From positions 159,389-223,388 of the forward strand of contig MNCI01002172.1 of the NCBI GenBank assembly GCA_015680685.1: DNA of 64,000 nt, read 5' to 3'. Below, one piece after another: positions 1 through 9,895 of the stretch. Position 1 is the first letter of the stretch; the number at the start of each line of letters is the position of its first letter. The stretch comes from Gnetum montanum (Eukaryota > Streptophyta > Gnetopsida > Gnetales > Gnetaceae). Position numbers and translations under genes: made by a program. The notes under the pieces are model-generated. The model had not been told where the DNA came from. It ran no database searches and saw only the letters and a list, made by a program, of their open reading frames with translations.

Positions 1-727
1 GATAGCCATTTTTTTGGCAGACTCGGAATTCAGGCATGCGATGCGCGTCCTTTGGCGGAACAGTGCTCTTGGTTAGTGTTCAAGAGAGCTTGTTGTCAAT
101 GCCAAAGCCACGGGGTGATGTTTTGCATTCTTTGGAGGAACAACACCCTTCTTTGGGGAAACTGTAAGCGAAGAGCCAAAGCCATGCAACAAGATATTTC
201 TTGATTGCTTTTGACATGAGTACCTATTTTCAAGACCGATACCTTCCCGCCTGGGGCTTGTATGGGAAGTGCTAAGGGTCCCGTTTTTTTTTGTTGGTAA
301 ATTGTTCTTGTACTCATGTGCGAATATTGTGTTTTGTGTGTTGCGACTGCTGTAATGTTTTGCAGTGTGCAATAGTTTGGTGAACAGATAGTGAATTTTC
401 GGGGAATGGGAATGTACGGGTTAACGGTTTGATTTAGTCTTGCAAGGTGGATTAATGGACATTGCCTCATCTTGTTGCCTATGATGAAATGCACTCTCGT
501 ACGAGAACTTCTGAGTGTCATCCTGCAAACATAACTCCAAGGGGACAAGAAAACCATGAGTGAATAAATGAGCTTAGATCTAAACAACTGGAGGTGAACA
601 AAAATATTGGGGGCGATTCAAAGCATTGAGTGCGAATGTCGACGATGTTGATGAGATCGTGTGCCGATGAGGGATGCAATGATTCTGATGAATGAATACG
701 GCCGCGGAGTGAAGAGTCTGAGATGAA
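1..727 (-). other. Non-coding 3' region of element I, before its repeat array
   Basis: This stretch lies downstream of integrase on the minus strand and should precede the 3' LTR. Two open minus-strand frames overlap here (587-96 and 372-73), but neither shows a domain I recognise and neither joins the pol frame. Related translations are common in the 3' regions of Tat elements, so a short element-specific ORF is possible but not supported. No LTR border is visible. Confidence 0.4.
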
Positions 728-1170
728 CGCAGTTTACAGTCTTAACAGACTATCAAGGGTTAGTTTTGTGTTGTAACCCGTTGGACATTGCCCGTTTAGC
801 GTCGTGGCGGACGGTACATTGCCAGTTTCGAGTCTTAGCGGACCATGCAGAGGCAAGCTAGTTTATAGTCTTAGCGGACTCTGATGGTTGAGACGGTGGC
901 AGTTTACTGTCGTGCCGGACAGATGCTAGTTTATCGTCATTGCGGACACTGTGGGATTAGTTTTAAGTCATAACCCAGGACTGTTCTGTGGTATCAGTTT
1001 ATCGTCGTGATTCCAGGACTAGCTGTGGTATCAATTTATAGTCGTGATTCCAGGACTAGCTGTGGTATCAGTTTATAGTCGTGATTCCAGGACTAGCTGT
1101 GGTATCAGTTTATAGTTGTGATTCCAGGACTAGCTGTGGTATCAGTTTATAGTCGTGATTCTAGGACTAG
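728..1170. repeat. Minisatellite array 3' of pol in element I, ending in five 37-bp units
   Basis: Irregular copies of a motif close to AGTTTATAGTCTTAGCGGAC run from about 728 to 985. They are followed by five nearly perfect tandem copies of a 37-bp unit starting at 986, 1023, 1060, 1097 and 1134 and ending at 1170; each contains CAGTTTATAGTCGTGATTCC or a one- or two-base variant. The array begins directly 3' of the pol stop at 1,190 on the minus strand. Tandem repeats in this place are usual in Tat elements. The same AGTTTA...GGAC motif returns at 4,754-4,914 and 9,680-9,885. Confidence 0.9.
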
Positions 1171-1189
1171 TGCGTACCTGAGCTCAAAT

Positions 1190-4100
1190 TTATGTATAAA
1201 ACGATTTCAGGAACAAGTGATTGGTTGGATTTGCAAATTCTTTTCCGTCCATGTCAGCTAGCTTGAAAGCTCTGTTGTCGAATGCTTTGATGACCAGGTA
1301 AGGCCCTTCTCAGTTGACTGAGAATTTATTTGGGTGTTCTCAAATAGCCTTAAGCACGAGGTCTCCTTCTTTGATGGGGCGTTTATGAATGTCATGCCGA
1401 TGTCGTTGCCGCTATTTTTTTTGGTACCATTCGATCTGATCAAGTGTGCGTACGCGCTCCTCCTCCACCGAGTCCAGGTCGATGATGCGTAGATCATTTT
1501 TTTGCTTGTCGTCGAGAAGTCTGGAAAGTGTGATCCTTAGAGATGGTACTTGTAATTCTAAAGGTAAAACAGCTTCTGAACCGTAAACAAGACTGTATGG
1601 AGTTTTACCTGTCGAGGTCCGATGTGTAGTACGGTATGCCCACAATGCATACACCAGTTGTTCGTGCCATCTTCGTTTACTTTGGGCAAGCATCCTTTTG
1701 AGTATTGTGATGATTGTCTTATTTGTTGCTTCTGCCTGCGCATTGCTCTGAGGATAGTAAGGGGATGAAAACGAATGTTTGATCCCTAGACTATCACAAA
1801 ACGTTTTGGTCTCGGCACTGCTAAATTGTGGCCCGTTGTCAGTGATGATTGTCATGGGAATGCCAAAACGGGTTACAATGTTTTCGAGGATGAAGTGGCA
1901 TACGTGTTTAGAAGTAGTTTTTCGAAGGGGTGCAACTTCCACCCATTTCGTGAAATATTCGGTTGTTGTTATGATAAAACCATGCCCAGCAGAAGATGTG
2001 GGTGTTATCGGGCCTATAAGGTCTAATCCCCACTTTTGGAAGGGTCATGTGATTTGTGTTGTATGCAACTCATTTGGTGGGACATGGATTAGATTACTGT
2101 GTTTTTGACAAGTACTACATGTTTTGACCTTGGACAGACAGTCGTACTCCATGTGTGGCCAATAGTAGCCTAAGCATCTTATTTTGGTTGCCATTGCCTT
2201 CGGTGCAATGTGTCCCCCGCATATTCCGTCGTGTACTTGTTTAACAATTGTTTGGGCTTCGGTACTATTGACGCATGTCAGCAGTATGCCTTCGTAGGAT
2301 CGGCGACACAATGTGTCTCCTATTAGTGTGTATTGTCTAGAACGTTTGCGTACTGCGTCCTTTTGTGCATTTGTTAAATGTTGTGGCGTTTCACCGCGCA
2401 GAAGGTATTCCTGTACATCATCATACCATTCATTAGCGTATGTTGTACTAACAGATGCGATTGGCAGCATGTCGAGAGTATTGGTTATGGGCTCGGCACA
2501 ACTGGTTACGGAGCTTGGTAGCACGTAAAACATGTCAGGGGATATGTTTAAGGCCAAGGTTGCTAATGCATCTGCAATGGTATTGTCATTCCTGGAGACG
2601 TATTGGACATCGACGCTTTCGAATCGTTTAAGTAGGTGTTTAGCCAAATCACAGTATGGTTGTAAGTGTTGCGCTTTACATATATAGACGTCTGTGACTT
2701 GGTTTACGACTAGTTGTGATTCCCCTCTGACTACAAGCCGTGTAATGTCCGAAACTAGTACGGCCGCGAGACCTCTAAGGAGGCCTTCATACTCTGCTAT
2801 GTTATTAGTACAATGAAAGTTGAAGCGATAAGCAAAAGGTTTAATTTCCCCAGAGGGGTATGTGATTACAGCGGCAGCACTTCCTCCTTGAGAGGTGGAT
2901 GCTCCATCGAAGTTTAGAATGGCATCGTAGTTATCTGGCACCGTATCTATTGCATTTACATTTTCGTCTGGGAATTCGGGTTCTATTGTACCTAGATCTT
3001 GTGTTGGCGACGTAGTCATTTGATTTGCTATGGCTTGGCCTTTGACTGACGATTGTGCCACGTAGCGCAGGTCAAACTCAGCTATGATGGCCTTCCAACG
3101 GGCTATCCTGCTTGATTCGTAGATATTTCCAGTTATAGCTCTGAGTACATTATCTTTGCAAATTATGTTAGCTTGATTTTGGAAAAGATAATGTCGCCAT
3201 TTCTTTAAAGAGAAAACTAAAGCTAAACATGACTTCTCTACGTCGTTGTATCTTTTTTCGTGGGCAACTAATGCATGGCTCAGGTAGTATACAGGGACTT
3301 CAGTTCCGTCATCTTGTTTCTGGCAAAGCATAGACGCGATTGATGATTCTGATGTGGCCAGGTAGATGTAAAACGGCTTGTCGTTTTTGGGTGGGTACAC
3401 CGTGGGTAGTCGAGCGAGTGCCGTTTTAATGTTGTCAAATGCTTCTTGGCACTGCGGGGTCCATTCAAAATGGACATTTTTGCGTAGTAGGTGGTTCATA
3501 GGTGTTAGTTTTTCTGTCAATTTTTCTATGAACCTCCTGATGAACTGTAATCGACCTTGTAGCCCTCGAAGTTCGGTTAGGTTGCTAGGTGATTTCAGGT
3601 TTGTAATGGCCTTAACCTTATCGGGGTCTACCCGTATCCCTGCTTCTGAGGTTACGAATCCAAGCAGTTTACCTGTCTTGACGCCGAAGACGCATTTCTT
3701 TGGGTTAAGCCTTAGTTCGTATTTTAGACAACGTTTTAACACTAAGTCAAGATCCTGTACATGTTGTTCTGATGTTTTTGATTTAATCACTATGTCATCC
3801 ACGTAATCATTGAGCGAATGTAAGATGTAATCGCTGAAGATGTATGTCATCGCCCTTTGATATGTGGCCCCAGCGTTCTTGAGACCGAAAGGCATCATCA
3901 TGTAACAAAAGGTTCCCCAAGGTGTCATAAAAGTGGTTCGGAGCTGGTGTTCTAGATTGATACGTATCTGGTTATATCCCGATAACCCATCCATAAAAGA
4001 TAACAGGGCATGCCCAGCGGTTGAGTCAACTAATTGATCAATGCTAGGTAAGGGGAAGTCATCTTTTATGGTTGCTACGTTGAGGTCTCGGAAGTCAATG

Positions 4101-4711
4101 CATAGGCGGATACTTCCGTTCTTCTTTGGGACTATAACCATGTTTGACACCCACTCGACGTAATCAACAGCCCTAATGACACTAGCTTGGTAGAGCTTGG
4201 TAATCTCACTACGAACTGCTAATGCTACCTCGGGCTTGACCTTTCGTGCTTTCTGTTTCACTGGCCTTAGTCTTGGATCAAGGATAATGTTGTGCTGGAT
4301 GATACGAGGGTCTAGTCCGGGCATGTCTATATAGGACCAAGCAAACACTTTCATATTGTTCCTAAGCACATTTTCGATGTCTCTAGCTAGATGCGGCTCT
4401 AGTAATGCGCTTAATTTTAGAATTTTAATTTCCCCATCAGGCATGGTGATGGGAGTTTCGGTTAGAGGATCTTCAGTAACGTTTTCGGCTTCTATGTCAA
4501 CTGTTTGCCGTGTTGAAGCTATTATTGCGTCATTTGTTGATGAGCTCGCATGGACGAGATTCATGTCGATATTCCTTTCAACCGCGTCGTATGGTCCATC
4601 AATAACTAACGGCTTAGTTAAGCACTTGCAATCTATTAGGCTAGTTCTTGTCAATAAATGGAGAGCCTGGTAAGATAGCGGAGGTCGTTTTATGTCTTTT
4701 GGCAATCTTTA
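1190..4711 (-). pseudogene. Element I pol: reverse transcriptase, two RNase H domains, integrase
   Basis: This would copy element RNA into DNA and insert it. In order: RT with the catalytic YVDD box near 3,790 (residues about 300-305 of the long frame); a gypsy RNase H; a second RNase H (motif FDGAST near 2,890, then NIAEYEGL); and integrase with the H..H..CSTC zinc region, GLDLIGP, TDNGPQF and a C-terminal GPYLVIKAFD segment. The first open stretch (4,705-2,045) starts with TTG directly after a TAA at 4,709, so pol has no AUG of its own and was probably joined to gag-PR by splicing or readthrough. In-frame stops lie at 2,045 (TGA), 1,412 (TAG), 1,340 (TGA) and 1,310 (TGA); the TAA at 1,190 looks like the true end. 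No frameshift was found over 3.5 kb. Confidence 0.9.
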
Positions 4712-4753
4712 GTGTGTATGTATTACAGTGGATTAATGTGATAGTAAAACAGT

Positions 4754-4914
4754 AGTTTAATGCTTTACCGGACAATGAACGGCAGTTTAATGTCTTACCA
4801 GGCAACGAACGGTAGTTTAATGCCTTACCGGTCAACAAACAGCAGTTTAATGCCTTACTGAGCAACGAACGGCAGTTTAATGCCTTACCGGGCAAGAAAC
4901 GGTAGTTTAATGCC
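4754..4914. repeat. 30-bp minisatellite at the pol side of the antisense-gene segment
   Basis: Five copies of a 30-bp unit start at 4754, 4784, 4814, 4844 and 4874, with a partial sixth at 4904. Each begins AGTTTAATGCCTTACCGG or a close variant. The array sits between the 5' end of the pol frame and the start of the antisense transcription unit. Its core resembles the arrays at 728-1,170 and 9,680-9,885. Confidence 0.9.
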
Positions 4915-5025
4915 GAAATTTTTGCGTTTGATATAGTTTATGTATATAATTTTATATTTTTTGAAAAATTTAAAGCAAATCTGAAAAAGCACGGAAAACG
5001 AGGCAAAAAGCAAGGAACACGAAGG

Positions 5026-5078
5026 GCGGCGGCGGCGTCAGCGTTAGCGTCAGCGTCGGCGTCGGCGTGCTATAAAAA
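5026..5078 (+). promoter_or_regulatory. GGCGTC triplet-pair run followed by a TATA box for the antisense gene
   Basis: A GC-rich run made of GGCG, GCGTC and GCGTT steps (about 5,026-5,070) leads straight into TATAAAAAGG at 5,071. The surrounding sequence is AT-rich. A plus-strand start about 30 bases further on would give a leader reaching the ATG at 5,878. No transcript evidence is available; the call rests on the TATA match and on the position upstream of the exons. Confidence 0.55.
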
Positions 5079-5099
5079 GGGGAAAGGTGGCTTCATTTG

Positions 5100-5868
5100 T
5101 CATTTGACTTTCCGAGCGTGAGCATGAACTGCGGCCAAACCCCAGCGTAGACGCCGAGCAAAACCCCATCGTAGACGCCGAGCGAAACCCCCAGCGTAGA
5201 CACCGATCAAAGGAACCACAGCGTATACACCGAGATGGGCAGAGGCAAGGAAATGGAAGGCCGAGGAAAGAAAGGACCAGAGCTAACGTTTGCGGAGGAG
5301 AGCGAGGCGATGCTGCAGTGCCTACCCCGCCCGAGCCTTCCCGCATGGCCTGGATCTTCTAGCAAGTAGGCTCTTGACCCTGTTTTTTGTTTATTTTTCT
5401 GCGTCTGTTTTTGTAGCGTAGACAGTTAGCATATAGGGTTTCGGCGTATACGCCGAGCGTAAAGGGTTCAGGGAAGTGTACCGGTGTAGACGCTGCGTGT
5501 GTTGTTTTCAGCATAGACTCTCACGGCTTCGTTTTTCGGTGTTCAGCGTAGAAGATTGTCGGCGTATACGCCGAGCGTAGACACTTGTACTAGCTTCTGG
5601 CGTAGATGGTCTATGCTCGGTGTATACGCCGAAGGTTTCTACAGCGTATACACTGAGCGTAGGTTGGATATTTTGTAGCGTAACAGTTTAGCGTGTATAC
5701 GCCCAGCGTATATGCCCAGCGTAGACAGTTAGAAACTTTTAACGTGTATACGCCCAGCGTCTACGCCGAGCGTAACAGTTTTTGTATACGCCCAGCATAA
5801 ACAGTTAGATTTTTTCACGAATGTCTATTTTTTTCAAAATGAATTTTTCGGTATAATTAATCTTTCAG
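5100..5868 (+). repeat. Leader with GCGTATACGC palindrome array, possible 5'-UTR intron
   Basis: The segment is filled with irregular copies of GCGTAGACGCCGAGC and GCGTATACGCCCAGC; perfect GCGTATACGCC occurs near 5,443 and 5,562, with variants to 5,800. GCGTATACGC is its own reverse complement. A polypyrimidine-AG acceptor, AATCTTTCAG, ends at 5,868, ten bases before the ATG, and a GTAGGC donor candidate lies near 5,365, so much of the array may be a 5'-UTR intron. The same motifs fill the LTR and leader of element I (14,040-15,420). Confidence 0.75.
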
Positions 5869-5877
5869 GTTGTTATA

Positions 5878-8800
5878 ATGGCTTGCAGGGACATTGAACC
5901 TCCCCTCCTAGTGACTGAGCTAGTTGGGGTGTTGACATGGTTTGGTCCCATTGAGGGTGGTGAACCGACCCCAGATTTAACCATTGATAACAATGGGGTC
6001 TGGTTTCAGGACGGGGCCTGCGAATTTTTGGCCTTTATGCTAGACCGTTTCAGGGTTGCAATTTGGTCCCACCTAAGTGAGGATGTGGCGCGGAGCATCA
6101 TCAAGGCCATGTTACCCGGTGCAGCAGAGGGTATTAGAATATTCATTGATGATATTGATGAAGGGCCACTTGTCGCCGAGGGTGTTCCCCCCGGTGGTCC
6201 AAGATCTGCCCGTCCATTGACGCGTGTGTGGGATCGGCTGCCACGGGGGCCTAACTATATCAACAACACGTTATTCCTAGCTGGCCGCACACACACTTTG
6301 TTCCAAAATCCTCCCGGCACAGTATACCGGGTGGAAAGGTAATTTTATTTTAGCTCTGGTTGTTCCTCTTTTTTTTATATATATATTTGCTCCTGTTTTA
6401 ACACATGTTTTCGCCTTTCTGTAGGCCGAAAGTTACGCGAGAAGGGGTCTACGCAGGCGATGATGGGCTTGCATTGGCGTGCACAGCTTTGGAGGTGTTC
6501 ATGGTGGGCCCCACCCTTCGCAGGGTCATTTTGGCCCACACTATCGGCGCCATGAAGAACTTCCACAAGAAATTTTCTAAGGCGTTTGCACAATGCACTG
6601 CGCGTGGATGGTTGCACGCCGATTGGTCTCTTAATGGACCAATTTTTCCATCTGTTTCTGATCTGGATGAAACCTCAAAATCTAACACTGAGAGTAAGTG
6701 GCAATGTTTTCTAGATGTCGTGATGTGTTTGTTCAATCGTCGAGTGTTAAACTAATATGAGGGTTTTGGATTTGTCTCTATAGCTGGCACTACCTTTGGC
6801 GGGGGTTCTATTGTGACCGGGCAGACTGAAACGACTCTCTCTATAAAATTCGGTGAAACTGTTGCCACCCAGAAGTGGCTACGGGTAAAAGCACCGCCAT
6901 CCATTATTGCCTGTTTCGAACATGCCGGCCTCATGGCGCTCTTCGCGGCCCCTAGCCCGAATGTGTCTATAGCGGAGATGATCGGGATCGTGGATTCATT
7001 TGACAGATCTGTTTCTCGCTATAGCGCTCGTATTAAGGGCGTTAAAATAATTTTTGAATTATCGCCCAAATTTTTTGCGGATTTGTTTGGCGTGCCCATA
7101 GGTGGTATAAAGATTGTTTTAGATAGGGCGCATAAAGAAATTCAAACAATCCGCGATTTAGAGGATTGGTTAGGGGTGAGGAAGGGCGCCAAAGGATTTC
7201 CTATGCAGAGGACAACGAAAATTGAGGAAGTCAACGAGCTTTACCCCTTATTTCGAGCGCGTCTGTTTCCAAAGACTCTATCGCAAGTCAAGAGTCTCGG
7301 GGTTGAAGCAGTGCGAGTCATGCGCACTGTTCTAGAAGCTGGCGTGCGCTACAACTGGGCTGAATTTTTATTATCAAGGATGACTAAAGAGATAGTGCGG
7401 CTGCATTCGAACATAGAAGCTCAGTCCCATTTCACCTTTGCCTTTTTTGCCGGTTATGTTCGTCGTTTGGCCGAATTTTTAGTGGTTCGTGGCTAAAACA
7501 AATTTGTTATGCGCGATAGAAATCAGTTATCTTGCCCCTGGGTAAACCACTTATTCGACACAGCTAAGTCCCAAGACGCCCCCGAGGGGATTGATGAATC
7601 CCTTACGATCACTATGGGTGGATCGTCTGGCGCCTCCCTCCATACGCGCGACAGTGTAGGGTTGGAACCGGATGAAATACCTTACACTGCCAAGAAGGCG
7701 GAGCGGGTGGTTAAGGACACAATAGGCAAAGCCAAATCAAAGTTGGCGAAGCGTGACCGCACAGCTGAGGAGACCAATGAGATTGAACAGCCCAAAGTAA
7801 AGCGGATTCGTTTTAAAATACCTGGTAAACCTCTTGTTTTCTTTACTTCACTTATCTTGCAGATAGTTTTAACGGTTACTGGCTGTATGCAACTAACTTC
7901 ATCTGTTTTGTGTTGAGAAGTCAAGAGACATGATTTGCAGACTATACCTGAGGAGGAAGAGTTAACTGACCCGGCGGGAGGGACTGAAGTGCTGGGGGAA
8001 GGAACTGGAGACACTGAACCACTAGATGATCAGGCGGAGACTGAAGAGATGTTCAGTGATTTTCTCAAAGGCAACTTGGACCTTGGAGCCCCTCCCACAT
8101 CGGAGGAGACTGGAGGGAATGGTATGTCTCGTTACTTAGTTGTGTAGCCTAATATATTTTTATCTCATCGTGAATTTTTCGTTTGACTCAAAGGAGAGCG
8201 AGACCATCCCTGAGAAGGAGCCAGAGATTCCCCCTGAAGTGCCGCCAAAGGTCAGCATGCCGCACCCTGATGGACCTTTTACTTGGATGGAAATGCCAAG
8301 TAAAAGGGATTTCGTGGCTGGTGTGGCCGAAGAGGTTGTTGAGCGGATCGAAGGGATCCATCCTGAAATAGGTGTGGGAACTTCCAAAGGTCTTTACTAT
8401 GTTAGAGTTTGATGCTTGATTTTGTCCGTTCTAACGTTTGTCTTTTCCCTATGGATAGGTGCCCAACTGAGGTGGGATCCGTCCGAGACTGTCACCATAG
8501 AGAGCTTGCCCACACTTTCCCCAGAGGTTGAACAAGTGCCCAGACCTGTTTACGAAGAGGTAGCAGAGGGCTTTGTTCACAATGCTAAACCAGTATGGAC
8601 GTGTAGGCGATCCATTGAGCAATTGTGGCTCCAGATTCAGGCGAATGAGAAAGAGGTTTCTGAACTGACGGTGGAACGTGACGATCTGAAGGCCCGGCAC
8701 GAATTCGCCGCAGCTAGATTAGACAATGATCGCTCTTGGCGGACCTCCGAGGTCACGTATACGAGGTATTGGAACCTACTCAATCGTCACGCAGGATTGA

Positions 8801-9445
8801 TACGGAGACTAGGGGAGCGCAGGGCCCAAATTGAATTGCTGAACACCAAATGCCAAGATTGGAAGGCTTTCGCCTCCAAAGTACGCAAATGGGGGCAAGA
8901 TGAGAAGAACCATAAGCACTAGTATAAGAAGTCGCTAAAAGAAGTGTCTATTGAAAAGCGATAGTTGGAAATGTTTGTGGAAGACCTTGGTCTGCGCTCT
9001 GCCTTTGACACATTCGCCCAAAACACAATTGTAGAGATGGAATCCCCTAAACGGCAGATAACAACCGCTTCCAGGGAGGTGTCAGTGGGGGAGTTCCCTT
9101 TGAAACGTCCCACCTGGTCGGATGTTGACAAGGGAAAGGTTCTGGCAGATGTTGACTTGGGTATCGATGGGACAGATTGGGCAAGTGTTTCCGAAGAGGA
9201 AATCCTGCGGCGACTGAAATTCGGCTTGGGGGGATCTCCTATGGTAAGCATTTCATCTTTATGAAGTTAGTTGATTGAATAATGTTTGAAATTTTGACAT
9301 TCGCTTATTCTTGTGTTGGTTATTTCTTTTTTGGTCTTTTCAGGATGAAGGTGGCGATGAAACTGAAGGGGCTGGCCCCAGTGGAGCAGGGGCCTCTGAT
9401 GCTGGCGGATCCAAGGGGGACGATCATCATGTCCTAGATGTTTAG
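5878..9445 (+). pseudogene. Multi-exon antisense gene inside the element I PR-RT spacer
   Basis: Proposed exons: 5,878-6,338; 6,425-6,693; 6,784-7,824; about 7,918-8,121; 8,194-8,389; 8,459-9,243; 9,344-9,445. Introns are 70-100 bases with GT..AG ends; phases match at junctions 1, 2, 5 and 6, while junctions 3 and 4 are less certain. Exons 1-3 give a globular part with the segment KGVKIIFELSPKFFADLFGV near 7,035-7,095. That resembles the 'putative plant transposon protein' type of domain, by memory only. Exon 4 is acidic, exon 5 proline/acid-rich, exon 6 holds a coiled coil of 100 or so residues, and the last exon is Gly/Asp-rich. Three in-frame stops break it: TAA 7,494, TAG 8,920, TAG 8,962; reading frame is kept after each. 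Function is unknown. Confidence 0.65.
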
Positions 9446-9679
9446 CATTTTAGCCTTTTTTTTGTTTTGTTGTTTTTCGACTTAGATTTATACTGGAACT
9501 GTAACTTGAAGATTGTGGAATGAACAGAAACGGTTGATTGTATGTAATAACTATATATATATATTTTTGTTGATTTTGAGTTTAACATGATATAGAAATG
9601 TAAAAATATTTTGGTTTATTTTCCGTTTTAAGTGTATTACGGAAATGTGATTATAAAAGTAAAACGAAAAGTAAGTACT
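9446..9679 (+). other. 3' flank of the antisense gene, AT-rich
   Basis: After the TAG at 9,443-9,445 the sequence is AT-rich, with T-runs and TATATATATA near 9,553 and an A-rich stretch near 9,600-9,680. This fits a plus-strand 3' UTR and polyadenylation region. No canonical AATAAA is clear, and no ORF of note occurs on either strand. Confidence 0.4.
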
Positions 9680-9885
9680 AGTTTATGGCCATTTCGAGCC
9701 AGGCCCCCCTGCGTAGTTTATGGCCATTTTGGGCCCCTTCCGTAATCAGGAAATGTTTTAGAGGACGCGGATAGATTTCTCGGTCAACCGATCATTGCTG
9801 ATCGTGGCTAGTTTTATATCTTTGCGGACATGATAGTTTAATGTCATTTCGGACTTTTTATAGTTTAACGTCATTTCGGACTAAG
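9680..9885. repeat. Minisatellite at the gag-protease side of the antisense-gene segment
   Basis: Two copies of AGTTTATGGCCATTT (near 9,680 and 9,716) are followed by three diverged copies of TAGTTTAATGTCATTTCGGAC between about 9,810 and 9,885. The core matches the arrays at 728-1,170 and 4,754-4,914, so the antisense gene is bracketed by related repeats. The array starts directly after the gag-PR frame ends on the minus strand. Confidence 0.8.
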
Positions 9886-9895
9886 AGTGATAGTA

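Noticed and set aside
986-1170. Regular 37-bp units could suggest a CRISPR array
   Set aside because: Units are head-to-tail without unique spacers, inside a plant retrotransposon; this is a minisatellite.
4641-4895. Minus-strand frame with repeated GKALNCRSLP words as a repeat protein
   Set aside because: It is the 30-bp minisatellite read in one frame; 30 is divisible by three, so an open periodic frame is expected.
5050-5346. Minus-strand 98-codon frame over the antisense-gene leader
   Set aside because: Shadow of the GC-rich repeat leader; no domain and no promoter on that strand.
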